A model generated the notes under the pieces. The model had not been told where the DNA came from. It worked only from the letters and a program-made list of their open reading frames with translations, and searched no databases. The translations under genes were made by a program, and so were the position numbers. From positions 1-38,381 of the forward strand of contig CANQRX010000003.1 in the NCBI GenBank assembly GCA_947626425.1: a DNA stretch of 38,381 nucleotides, read 5' to 3'. Each line of letters opens with the position of its first letter. Positions within the stretch are counted from its first letter, which is position 1. Shown one piece after another: positions 9,193 to 18,988 of this stretch. The DNA comes from an uncultured Bacilli bacterium. GTDB taxonomy: Bacteria; Bacillota_I; Bacilli_A; RF39; UBA660.

Positions 9193-11727
9193 ATGAAACG
9201 CAGTGAAGTTGATATTGAACAGTTGTCACCAATGATGAAACAATATATGGAAATTAAAAATAATTATAAAGAAGAGTTGTTATTTTATCGCCTTGGTGAT
9301 TTTTATGAACTTTTTTTTGAAGATGGAGAAACTGCTAGTCGGGAATTAGAGTTAACTTTAACCGGAAAAAATGCTGGTTTAAGTGAACGAATTCCGATGT
9401 GTGGAGTTCCATTTCATTCAGTGAAACCTTATATTGAAAAACTTGTAAATAAAGGCTACAAAGTTGCCATATGTGAACAGCTTGAAGACCCTAAAAATAC
9501 GAAAGGCATGGTCAAACGTGGTGTTGTTCAAGTAATTAGTAAAGGAACAGTCGTGGATTTAGAGCTTTTAAATGAGCATAACAACCATTATATCGCGAGT
9601 GTTTTAGACTTTAATTATATTTATGTTTTATGTTATGCTGATATATCAACAGGCTCCCTTTCCGTAAGTATGATTCCCCATCAAAAAGAAAAATTAATAA
9701 GTACCATTTTAAATTTAGGGATTTTAGAAGTTGTCTTAAAAGATAAAGATGATTTGGATTTAATTCAGCTTTTAAAAGGACAATACAACATTGAAGTGTC
9801 TTTTAATGAACAATTCTTAAATGACAAATATTCTTTTTTATATGAAAACTTAGAAGATGAACATTTAACTTTATCAGTTAGACATTTACTTTATTATTTG
9901 GTCGAACGCGAACTAAAAAACTTGTCCCATTTTGAACCAGCCCAAGTAGTTTATCCCGATGATTATTTAATGATGGATATTCATACAGTTAGAAATTTAG
10001 AATTAGTTGAAACCTTAAGGTTAAAAGAACGTACTTATTCTCTTTTGTGGTTATTAGACAAAACTAAAACTAGTATGGGATCCAGAATGCTTAAACAATG
10101 GTTAATGAATCCTTTAAAAGATGAAACTTTGATAAATGACCGTTATAATAAAATTGAAATTTTAAACAGTGAATTTATTTTAAAAGATCGTTTGCAACAA
10201 AACCTTTATAAAATATATGATATTGAACGGTTATGCGGTAAAGTTGCTTGTGGTTCTATTAATGCTAGGGATTTATTGCAACTTAAAATTAGTTTATCAG
10301 TTTTACCAAGTATTAAAGAAATTTTAAAAGAATTAAATTTTGGGATGGAAATTAATACTCATGATAAACTTTATGATTTATTAGAAGTGGCAATTTATGA
10401 AAATCCGCCGGTTACCTTAAAAGAAGGCTACTTAATTAAAGAAGGTTACAATAAAGAATTAGACGAATTAAAAGAAATTCGCAGCGGCGGAAAAGATTTT
10501 ATTGCTAATTTTGAAAATAAATTAAAAGAAGAAAGTGGAATTAGTAATTTAAAAGTCGGTTATAACAAAGTATTTGGCTATTTCATTGAAGTAAGTAAAG
10601 GTCAAGTAAGTAAAGTAAGCGAAGAACTTCATTGGGAGCGAAGACAAACCCTAACCAACTGTGAAAGATATATTTCTCCAGAATTGAAAGAAAAAGAAGC
10701 TTTGATTTTAAATGCCGAAGAAAAAATAATTGATTTAGAATATCAGCTTTTTACCGAAGTTAAAAATGAAGTTTTAAAAGAAGTTCTTAATTTAAAAGAT
10801 ACGGCTAATATTATTGCTAGTTTAGATGCAATTACTTCCTTAGCAGTATGCGCGGATGACTATCAGTTTGTAAGACCAACATTTAATCATAATCATGCGA
10901 TTGAAATTAGAAATGGCCGGCATCCCGTTATTGATAAAGTAAGTAATATGGATTATGTAACTAATGACTGTGTTATGGATTCTTCGATTAATACCCTTTT
11001 AATAACTGGACCTAATATGTCAGGTAAATCAACCTATATGCGCCAACTAGCAATTATAATTATTATGGCTCAGATGGGTTCATTTGTTCCCGCCACCAAA
11101 GCTAATTTACCAATTATTGATAAAATTTTTACCCGCATTGGTGCGAGTGATGATTTAGTAAGTGGTGAATCAACGTTCATGGTGGAAATGAAAGAAAGTA
11201 AAAATGCCATTTGCAATGCCACAAAAGATTCATTAATTTTATTTGATGAACTAGGACGGGGGACCTCTACTTATGATGGAATGAGTTTAGCCAAAGCTAT
11301 TTTAGAATATGTAACCAAAAACATTGGTTGTAAAACTTTATTTTCGACCCATTACCATGAACTGACTAGCATTGAACGGGAATTATCTAGTATTAAAAAT
11401 GTTCATGTTTCCGCAGTGGAAGAAAATGGAACGTTAACCTTTTTGCATAAAGTTAAAAATGGGGCCTTAGATAAAAGCTATGGTATTCATGTTGCTAAAC
11501 TGGCAGGACTTCCCGAAGAAATTATTACTAATGCGACTAAAATATTAAGCATATATGAAAAAAGTAATAAAAAAAGAGGGGATTCGACTGTTCAATTAGC
11601 CATGAATTTTCCCGAAGAGCAAAAAGACGACCCAATAAAAAAGCGGTTAAAAGAAATTGAACCTTTACATACCACTCCGATGGAAGCGATAAATATTTTA
11701 TATGAATTAAAAGAAATGACAAAATAA
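9193..11727 (+). CDS. mutS: DNA mismatch repair protein MutS
   Basis: SPMMKQYMEIK, FYRLGDFYELFFEDG, TGPNMSGKSTYMRQ Walker A, LFDELGRGTSTYDG, FSTHYHEL. Confidence 0.98.
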   Translation: MKRSEVDIEQLSPMMKQYMEIKNNYKEELLFYRLGDFYELFFEDGETASRELELTLTGKNAGLSERIPMCGVPFHSVKPYIEKLVNKGYKVAICEQLEDPKNTKGMVKRGVVQVISKGTVVDLELLNEHNNHYIASVLDFNYIYVLCYADISTGSLSVSMIPHQKEKLISTILNLGILEVVLKDKDDLDLIQLLKGQYNIEVSFNEQFLNDKYSFLYENLEDEHLTLSVRHLLYYLVERELKNLSHFEPAQVVYPDDYLMMDIHTVRNLELVETLRLKERTYSLLWLLDKTKTSMGSRMLKQWLMNPLKDETLINDRYNKIEILNSEFILKDRLQQNLYKIYDIERLCGKVACGSINARDLLQLKISLSVLPSIKEILKELNFGMEINTHDKLYDLLEVAIYENPPVTLKEGYLIKEGYNKELDELKEIRSGGKDFIANFENKLKEESGISNLKVGYNKVFGYFIEVSKGQVSKVSEELHWERRQTLTNCERYISPELKEKEALILNAEEKIIDLEYQLFTEVKNEVLKEVLNLKDTANIIASLDAITSLAVCADDYQFVRPTFNHNHAIEIRNGRHPVIDKVSNMDYVTNDCVMDSSINTLLITGPNMSGKSTYMRQLAIIIIMAQMGSFVPATKANLPIIDKIFTRIGASDDLVSGESTFMVEMKESKNAICNATKDSLILFDELGRGTSTYDGMSLAKAILEYVTKNIGCKTLFSTHYHELTSIERELSSIKNVHVSAVEENGTLTFLHKVKNGALDKSYGIHVAKLAGLPEEIITNATKILSIYEKSNKKRGDSTVQLAMNFPEEQKDDPIKKRLKEIEPLHTTPMEAINILYELKEMTK

Positions 11728-11744
11728 GAAAGGAAATGATTTAA

Positions 11745-12407
11745 ATGAATTACGATGAAATACAAGAAATATTACAGAAAGTTGAGGCTCAAAAATTACA
11801 TGATTTTGTAACGTTTGCTTTACAAAAATTTCCAAGTCTTCAAACAGACTTTAAAAATGAATTTTATGAGTATTTTCCACAACAATCTAAAGAAGATTAT
11901 AAAAGAGAAATTTACCATGCGATTGATTTAGCTGGTGGTTCTGATGGCTACATTGATTACGATGAAACAGATAATTATACTGGAGCTATGTATGGTTTTA
12001 CTAATCAAGCTAGTAAATTGATTGAAAACAAAAACTATATGAGTGCCTTAGATATTCTAGAAACAATCTTAATTTCCATGACGACTACAGATATAGACGA
12101 TTCTGATGGTTGCAGATGGGATGTCGCGGATGATTGTATGGCAAATATTAAAAACATAATATCGCAAGCTATCTTGGAAAACGAAGAAAAAGTTTATCAA
12201 AGAATCTTTACCTTTTTAATGCATGAAGCTATAACTGGAGAAATAGCTAACTATGGAATTGAAACCTCAGACTTATTTAATGAGTTTATCGATAACCAAA
12301 TGTATTTACGAGAAATGCAAAAAGAGTTTCCTAAAATAATTGCTAAATCTGATAAATATAAAGCGAAAATATATCAAGAATTACTCCAAAAAATTGAGGA
12401 AAATTAA
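11745..12407 (+). CDS. hypothetical helical protein
   Basis: 220 aa ORF with SD, conserved-looking AIDLAGGSDGYIDYDETDNYTGAMYG segment. Confidence 0.6.
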   Translation: MNYDEIQEILQKVEAQKLHDFVTFALQKFPSLQTDFKNEFYEYFPQQSKEDYKREIYHAIDLAGGSDGYIDYDETDNYTGAMYGFTNQASKLIENKNYMSALDILETILISMTTTDIDDSDGCRWDVADDCMANIKNIISQAILENEEKVYQRIFTFLMHEAITGEIANYGIETSDLFNEFIDNQMYLREMQKEFPKIIAKSDKYKAKIYQELLQKIEEN

Positions 12408-12491
12408 TTACTTTGTGTAATTTTTTTTACCCATTTTGTCGAAACTATTTTTATTTTTTATCCAATTTGCTATTCTATACTTGGTGATGAT

Positions 12492-12719
12492 ATGGAACTA
12501 TATTATCAAAATGAAACTTTGTATATTGATATAGAAATGCTTTTAGATTCAAGTGATTATTATGAATTAAAAAATAAACTTTTTCGTATTGTTGAAGATT
12601 ATGAAATTGACTACATTATTATTAATAATAACACTCATCAAGTAACCAATCGTCGTTTTTTAAAACGAATTAAACAAGAATACGCGACTAAATTTCGTGG
12701 GCATTTATACATAAATTGA
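12492..12719 (+). CDS. small hypothetical protein (75 aa)
   Basis: Intact ORF, GGTGAT upstream, plausible beta-alpha composition. Confidence 0.5.
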   Translation: MELYYQNETLYIDIEMLLDSSDYYELKNKLFRIVEDYEIDYIIINNNTHQVTNRRFLKRIKQEYATKFRGHLYIN

Positions 12720-12776
12720 AATAATTGGTGCTATAAAATTAGCATTATTTATTGTATAATGTTTTTGTGGTGGAAG

Positions 12777-13877
12777 ATGAAAAAATTAATTAGTATTAAA
12801 CGCGATAAATTAATTAAGGTAAGCAGTTATGTAAAAAAATTTACTTTACCAACTAAAGTATATTTTCCTATTGATAAATCCGTTAAATTAAACATCAATG
12901 CTAAAAAAATTAAAAAAGGTCAAAAATTATATGATTTACATAATGCTTCGTATTATTCTTCTGTAAGTGGCGAGTTAAGTGGTTTAATATGGAAAAAAGA
13001 TGAAACAAATAATCCCACGCTTTATTTAAGTATTATTAACGATTTTAAAGAAGAAAAAGGCAAATTAATTAATCATAATGCCAACTATTATTTAACTACT
13101 TTTTGTTCCTTTTTACTACCAACTTTGGAGATTTTAAAGAATCAAAAAATCCTTTATTTTAACGCGATTAAAGATGATCCTTATGATGTTTCGGTGGTAG
13201 CTTATTTTAAAGAAAATGCCGAATCTTTATTAGAAACTCTTGATTTTTTACGAAATTATTTACATTCTAAAGAAGTTCATATCTTTTTAAAAGAAAATGC
13301 CACGGAGTGTATTGAAGCTTTGTCAAAATTTTTAGGAATGTATCCTTTTATTAGCCTAGTTTTTGTGCCGGATTTGTATCCGATTGGCGATGATTCCGTT
13401 TTAGAAGAGTATTTAAAAATTCCTAATTTAAAAACATTAAAAATAGTTGATTTAATGTATTTACAAGCGGCGATTATTAATAACGAACCATTAGAAGAAA
13501 CTTATGTAACTATAAGCGGTGATTTAGTAGATGAACCATGTATTGTTAAAGTGAAAATCGGAACTTTGGCTCAAGAATTAATAAATGAAATAAAACCTTG
13601 TCAAAACCTTTCTAAAGTTTGGGTTAATGGATTTTTTAAAGGGCATCTTTTGGATTTAGACGAAGTCGTTATCACCGCCCAAATATCATCTTTAATTTTT
13701 TCAAAAGAAGAAACGAAAAAAGAAAATCCTTGTATTTCTTGTGGCAAATGTTTAGAATGTTGTCCTAAAAATTGTAATCCTATCAAAGGTGAAAGACAAA
13801 ATTGCATTTCTTGTGGACTATGTACTTATATTTGTCCAAGCCATATTAATTTTAAGGAAAGGAATACGTATGAATAA
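12777..13877 (+). CDS. RnfC-like protein with two 4Fe-4S clusters (divergent)
   Basis: Barrel-sandwich-like N-terminus (SSVSGELSGLIW), SLBB-like VKVKIGTLAQEL, CISCGKCLECCPKNC...CISCGLCTYICPSHI. ATG 12777 with GGTGGAAG SD preferred over 12759. Confidence 0.7.
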   Translation: MKKLISIKRDKLIKVSSYVKKFTLPTKVYFPIDKSVKLNINAKKIKKGQKLYDLHNASYYSSVSGELSGLIWKKDETNNPTLYLSIINDFKEEKGKLINHNANYYLTTFCSFLLPTLEILKNQKILYFNAIKDDPYDVSVVAYFKENAESLLETLDFLRNYLHSKEVHIFLKENATECIEALSKFLGMYPFISLVFVPDLYPIGDDSVLEEYLKIPNLKTLKIVDLMYLQAAIINNEPLEETYVTISGDLVDEPCIVKVKIGTLAQELINEIKPCQNLSKVWVNGFFKGHLLDLDEVVITAQISSLIFSKEETKKENPCISCGKCLECCPKNCNPIKGERQNCISCGLCTYICPSHINFKERNTYE

Positions 13878-14715
13878 AGTTAATTTTAGCGAAAGTAAAT
13901 TTAGTCTAAAAACAATCTATCTTCTTTCATTATCTTTACTAGTCTTATATGGAACTTATAAAAATGGTTTAGTTTATTATTTTAATGGAAGTATGTCCCT
14001 TTTAAAGGCGATGTATCCGTTGTTTTTTTGTTTATCTAGTTACGTAATAGGTCTTTTAATTGAAAAAAAATTTAATTATCAAGATTTAAGCATTTATAGT
14101 TTGATGATAAGTTTAGCAATGCCTTATCAAATACCTTTTCTTTTATATCTTGTCATTTTAACTGTAAGTTTAATAATATTTAGTAAATTGCCTTTAAAAA
14201 AAGGAAATATTATTGTTTTTATAATTGCCTTGTTTCACATCTTTTTAGCTAGTGGTTTTGAAAATGCGATGGAACAGGGTAATCAAATGTTTTACAGTAC
14301 CATTGAAATCTTTTTGGGACGGAGTATTGGGGGGATAGCCAACACTTCAATTTTCTTGAGTTTAATAAGTTTAGCCTTTTTCTTAACAAACTTTTATTAT
14401 AAAAAAGAAATTCCATTAATTTCGATCGCGTGTTTTGAACTTTTAACTTTTATTCGTGGCCTTATTATTAATGACTCTTTGCTGTTTAATCATTTATTGT
14501 ATTATTTGCCTTTTTATTTAGCAATTTTTGTGATGCCGATTAATCGTTATTCGCCTTTAACGAAAAAAAATCAAATAATTTTTGCTTTTTTAACCGGAGT
14601 TTTAATGTTTTTTGCTACTTACTATCTAAATTATCAACTAGGTCCTATTTTGGCCTGTGTAATTATGTCTTTAAGTGTCGAAATATTAGAACTATTGACG
14701 AAGAAAGCTAAATAA
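13870..14715 (+). CDS. RnfD/NqrB-like membrane protein (divergent)
   Basis: Start ATG 13870 overlaps the rnfC-like stop (ATGAATAA), GGAAAGGAA SD; multi-TM; FLGRSIGGIANTS resembles the RnfD GxxGGxxGETS loop. The ORF-track start at 13789 lies inside the upstream gene. Confidence 0.6.
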   Translation: MNKVNFSESKFSLKTIYLLSLSLLVLYGTYKNGLVYYFNGSMSLLKAMYPLFFCLSSYVIGLLIEKKFNYQDLSIYSLMISLAMPYQIPFLLYLVILTVSLIIFSKLPLKKGNIIVFIIALFHIFLASGFENAMEQGNQMFYSTIEIFLGRSIGGIANTSIFLSLISLAFFLTNFYYKKEIPLISIACFELLTFIRGLIINDSLLFNHLLYYLPFYLAIFVMPINRYSPLTKKNQIIFAFLTGVLMFFATYYLNYQLGPILACVIMSLSVEILELLTKKAK

Positions 14716-14784
14716 GTTTACTTTTTTTTCTTTTTTGTTAAAATAAGACTTGCTTAAAAGACATGCTCCTAGAAGGAGAAATTA

Positions 14785-17109
14785 ATGAAAAAGAAAAAAT
14801 ATATTTTAATTATTATTACTTTAGTAATAGTTTTAAACGCTAAACAAACTAAGGCTTTTGAACTAGTGTCAACAGTTTATAATGATTATTGTTATGAAGT
14901 AAATAGTAAAAAAGAATGTTTAACCCTTTATCATGACAAAGATTCAAATATGGCCGTGTTTAAAACTTATAACATTGTGGAACAAGACCGAGTATATTTA
15001 AATGCAGGTAATTTTACTACCAAAGGTTTAGTGGCTGGTGACTTTAACCATAAAACGCGTTTGGCACTCCAAAAATTTTTTGACGAACGTTATTATAAGT
15101 CACTAGGCTATGATATTCATTATTTATTTGATCCAGCGGAATTAAATACGCTTTATGAGAAATTAATGGCTGATACGCATGAATTTAATAATCGAGTCGA
15201 CAAACACGAATTTACGATTTTTAAAAACGAATGGACCGATGTTTTAGATTTACCAATCCGTGACTATAGTTTTGCTAACACTGATAATCTTGAATTTAAA
15301 AAAGAAAATGGCCGGTTCATGGTCAAAGCCAATAAAGCGGGTAATTTTCCAGCCCAAATTATTTATGATCAATCTAGTAAAGTAGAAAGATTTTTAATTG
15401 ATAGAGAAAATTATTTTCGAATTTATACACCAATTGAAACTATACCAGAAGTGAAATTTAATGTCGAAGAGAAAAAACATCATATTTATGTCAATGGCGA
15501 TTTAGCAAATTTTCAAATAAATATTGATAACGAAGGAGTCGTAGGCGATAAAGTAAATTTTACTTTAAATGTTAATAAGGATTATTTTTTAGATAAAATT
15601 GTTATTGAAAATAAAAATCATCAAGCTATAGAATGGAAAGATAATAGTTTTATTATGCCTAATGAAGATGTTTATATCAATATTTCCTTAAGAAAAAAAC
15701 AAACTTATAAAATAACTGTAATTAAAAGCGAAAATGCAACAATTACGGCTCCATCTTTAGTTATGGAAAACGAAAAAGTTACTCTAAATGCTAAAGTAAA
15801 TGAAGGTTATATCTTAAAAAAAGTTTTTGTAAATGATATTCCTATTGATTTACAAGAAATGCAATTTGTTATGCCTTCTTCTGATGTTACAATCAAATAT
15901 GAAGTTGAAAAACTAAAAACTCATCAAATTACGGTTTTAAAAAATGATGGAGCTACCATTGAAGTAAAAAACAATGCTAATGAAAACGAAAAAGTTAAAG
16001 TAAAAGCTCTAGTAGAAAATGGTTATCAATTAGAAAAAATAATGATAAATAATAAAGCTTTAGATTTAAATGCAATGGAATTTATAATGCCTAATGAAGA
16101 CGTTGTAATTACTTACAAAACAAAAAAAGTAAATGCCCAGACTCATCAAATTACAGTTTTAAAAAAAGATGGAGCTACCATTGAAGTAACAAATCACGCG
16201 AATGAAAATGAAAAAGTTAAAGTAAAAGCTTTAGTTGAAAGTGGTTATCAATTAGATAAAATAATGATAAATAATAAAGCTTTAGATTTAAAAACAATGG
16301 AATTTATAATGCCAAATGAAGACGTTGTAATTACTTATAAAACAAGTTTCAAGAATATTACTAAGCAATATAACATTGTCGTTAAAGAAACAAAAGGTGT
16401 CAGTTTAAACCTAAATAAAAAAGCCCAAGCAGGTCAAAAAATCAATTTAGAACCTATTGTTGAAGAAGGTTACATTATAGATAAAATTTTAGTTTTTGCG
16501 GCGAATAATCAAAATTTAGAAGTTACTGAACAAAGTTTTATAATGCCGGATTCTGATGTAACAATCGAAGTCCAAACCAAATTAAAAGAGTACAGCATTA
16601 CAGTTGAGGCTCCTAAAAGTATTTTGGTAGATATTCAAAATAAAGCGCATATGGGCGAGTATATAACCTTTTCAACTGAATCTTTATTAGAAGACAGTGT
16701 AAAAGCCATTTATTTAAATGGAAAATTAATTGATACCTATCACTTTACAATGCCTAGTGAAGATGTTGTTTTAAAAATTGATGGTGCCAAACATAACTGG
16801 GAAGTTAATTATGAGGATTTAGAAGGTATGGTTATTAAAGAATCCCTTTTAGTTAATAAAGATGAATTAGTTTCCATTCCTCAAATTAAAGGTTACAAAT
16901 TTTTAAAAGCAGTGCTTTTGGATGGTACGTCTGTTGATTATCAAAATTCCTTTATTATGCCAAATGAAACCGTAACTTTAATTTATGAACCATTATCAAC
17001 GGAAACTGATTTTGATATCCCCAACACCAAAGCTAGTTTATCAATATTTCCATTAATCATACTTTTTCTAGTAAGTTTATTGCCTGTAAAAAAACGTAAA
17101 TTTAAATAA
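14785..17109 (+). CDS. cell-surface protein with InlB B-repeat-like / bacterial repeat domains and C-terminal sorting-like signal
   Basis: Signal peptide; at least six repeats ending in MP(N/S)(E/D)DV; C-terminus IPNTKA-TM-KKRKFK. Confidence 0.7.
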   Translation: MKKKKYILIIITLVIVLNAKQTKAFELVSTVYNDYCYEVNSKKECLTLYHDKDSNMAVFKTYNIVEQDRVYLNAGNFTTKGLVAGDFNHKTRLALQKFFDERYYKSLGYDIHYLFDPAELNTLYEKLMADTHEFNNRVDKHEFTIFKNEWTDVLDLPIRDYSFANTDNLEFKKENGRFMVKANKAGNFPAQIIYDQSSKVERFLIDRENYFRIYTPIETIPEVKFNVEEKKHHIYVNGDLANFQINIDNEGVVGDKVNFTLNVNKDYFLDKIVIENKNHQAIEWKDNSFIMPNEDVYINISLRKKQTYKITVIKSENATITAPSLVMENEKVTLNAKVNEGYILKKVFVNDIPIDLQEMQFVMPSSDVTIKYEVEKLKTHQITVLKNDGATIEVKNNANENEKVKVKALVENGYQLEKIMINNKALDLNAMEFIMPNEDVVITYKTKKVNAQTHQITVLKKDGATIEVTNHANENEKVKVKALVESGYQLDKIMINNKALDLKTMEFIMPNEDVVITYKTSFKNITKQYNIVVKETKGVSLNLNKKAQAGQKINLEPIVEEGYIIDKILVFAANNQNLEVTEQSFIMPDSDVTIEVQTKLKEYSITVEAPKSILVDIQNKAHMGEYITFSTESLLEDSVKAIYLNGKLIDTYHFTMPSEDVVLKIDGAKHNWEVNYEDLEGMVIKESLLVNKDELVSIPQIKGYKFLKAVLLDGTSVDYQNSFIMPNETVTLIYEPLSTETDFDIPNTKASLSIFPLIILFLVSLLPVKKRKFK
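15919..16122 (+). repeat. 68-codon repeat A in surface protein
   Basis: THQITVLKNDGATIEV...MPNEDVVITYKT; nearly identical to 16141-16344. Confidence 0.85.
16141..16344 (+). repeat. 68-codon repeat B in surface protein
   Basis: THQITVLKKDGATIEV...MPNEDVVITYKT. Confidence 0.85.
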
Positions 17110-17118
17110 AAAGTCAAA

Positions 17119-17155
17119 AAAACACTAAAAAATGAAAAATTTTGGTGTTTTTTTT
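17119..17155 (+). terminator. Rho-independent terminator downstream of the surface protein
   Basis: AAAACACTAAAA...TTTTGGTGTTTT followed by a T-run. Confidence 0.7.
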
Positions 17156-17218
17156 GTAAAAAAAAAGGAAATAAAGGACAACAGGGTAATATATATAATT
17201 GTAGGGGAGGTATGACTT

Positions 17219-18988
17219 ATTGCAGTAATTAACCAAGAAACTATTTTAGAAATCCGTCAAAAAGCTGATATAGTAGAAATTGTTAGTTCATATGTCCAGT
17301 TAACTTTAAGAGGTAAAAATTATTTTGGTATTTGTCCTTTTCACCAAGATCATTCACCATCAATGAGCGTGAGTAAAGAAAAACAATTATTCAAATGTTT
17401 TTCCTGTGGGGCCGGGGGTAATGTTTTTCAGTTCGTTAAAGAAATTGAAAACATAACATTTTTAGAAGCTGTTAGTAAAGTCGCATCAAAAGTCGGCATT
17501 AACTTTACCTATAATCAATCGTTTCAACCCGTTGAAAAGTTTGAACAAGAATATAAAATAATGGACTTAACAAAAATGTTTTATCATAACAATTTAAAAA
17601 GCAAAGAAGCCAAAGAAGCCCGTGATTATCTTGCCAAAAGAAAAATTGATAACGAAATTATTGATAATTTTGGGTTAGGTTTTGCTTTTAAGGGCAATCA
17701 ATTATTAGAATTATTAAAAGCCAAAAAATATGATATGACTAGACTAAAAGATTTAAGCTTAGTTAGCCAAAAAGAAAACCAGTACTATGATATGTTTCAA
17801 AATCGAATTTTATTTCCTATTGAAAATCCTTCCGGAAAAGTTGTTGGGTTTACCGCCCGAGCTATAAATCCCAATGATACACCGAAGTATTTAAATAGTC
17901 GGGAATCAATTATTTTTAAAAAAGGGGAAATTTTATATAATTATCACCGTGCCCGCGAGAATGTTCGACTGTTAAAAAAAATTATTATTGTGGAAGGAAA
18001 TATGGATGCCATCCGAATGAGTGCTTGTGGTTTTCCAAATACCATAGCTTTAATGGGAACTAGTTTAACTAAAGAGCAAATTGAACTTATCCGGAAACTA
18101 AGAGTACCAATTACCTTAATGCTTGATAATGATAATGCCGGTTTAACTAATACTTATCAAAATGGTTTACTTTTAGAACAGGCTAAACTAGACGTTTGGG
18201 TTGTCCGGCTAAGCAAAGTTAAAGATCCTGATGAATATCTTTTAAACTTTGGCACTGAAGCCATGCAAGATGCCTTAGATCATCCTCTTAGTTTTTTAGA
18301 ATTTAAACTAATGTATTTAAAAGAAAATCGTAATTTACAAGATTCAGCTGATTTAATTTTATATATTAAAGATGTTATTAAATCCCTTGAAAATTATGAT
18401 GATCTAACTAAGAAAATGACTTTGCAAAAAATTGCCAATGATTATAGTATATCTTATGAAATTTTAAAAAGTGAATTACAAAAAGCTCAAGAAAATAATA
18501 ATCAACCATCAATCGAAGTAAAACCAATTAATAAACCGAAAGATGTATTCGATAATTATAGCAAATGTGCTAATCCCATTCTTTATTATATGATGAATGA
18601 TAGCAAATATATTAATATCTATCTTAATCGGTTAGGTTATTTTAGTGAAAAAAAATATAGACAAATCGCCAGCGAAATTTTATACTATTACGAAAAAAAC
18701 AAAACAATTAATTTAGCAGATTTTTTAAGCTATGCTGAACTATCACCTGTAAAAGATGATATATTTCAGGTAATCGGGGGTATAAAAGATGAAGAAATAA
18801 GCGAAACTAATATGGTAGAGTATATAACAATGTTACAAACTTTAATGATTAATCAAGATATTTTTACTTTGAGAAGTCGTCAAAGACAAACATTTGATAT
18901 AAACGAAAAAATTGCCATCGGTATCAAAATAACAGAATTACATCGAAAAAAAGAAGAATTGAAAAAAGAAAGAAGTGTTGAAAAATGA
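17219..18988 (+). CDS. dnaG: DNA primase DnaG (probable ATT initiation codon)
   Basis: ORF extends upstream of the track start 17363: [72 protein letters not shown]; the zinc finger needs this extension. AGGGGAGG SD ends at 17210, 8 nt before ATT; in-frame TGA at 17213. Confidence 0.85.
   Translation: MAVINQETILEIRQKADIVEIVSSYVQLTLRGKNYFGICPFHQDHSPSMSVSKEKQLFKCFSCGAGGNVFQFVKEIENITFLEAVSKVASKVGINFTYNQSFQPVEKFEQEYKIMDLTKMFYHNNLKSKEAKEARDYLAKRKIDNEIIDNFGLGFAFKGNQLLELLKAKKYDMTRLKDLSLVSQKENQYYDMFQNRILFPIENPSGKVVGFTARAINPNDTPKYLNSRESIIFKKGEILYNYHRARENVRLLKKIIIVEGNMDAIRMSACGFPNTIALMGTSLTKEQIELIRKLRVPITLMLDNDNAGLTNTYQNGLLLEQAKLDVWVVRLSKVKDPDEYLLNFGTEAMQDALDHPLSFLEFKLMYLKENRNLQDSADLILYIKDVIKSLENYDDLTKKMTLQKIANDYSISYEILKSELQKAQENNNQPSIEVKPINKPKDVFDNYSKCANPILYYMMNDSKYINIYLNRLGYFSEKKYRQIASEILYYYEKNKTINLADFLSYAELSPVKDDIFQVIGGIKDEEISETNMVEYITMLQTLMINQDIFTLRSRQRQTFDINEKIAIGIKITELHRKKEELKKERSVEK

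Noticed and set aside
13789-13869. Upstream start of the RnfD-like ORF in the track
   Set aside because: Overlaps the RnfC ferredoxin domain; ATG 13870 has a good SD and couples to the rnfC-like stop.
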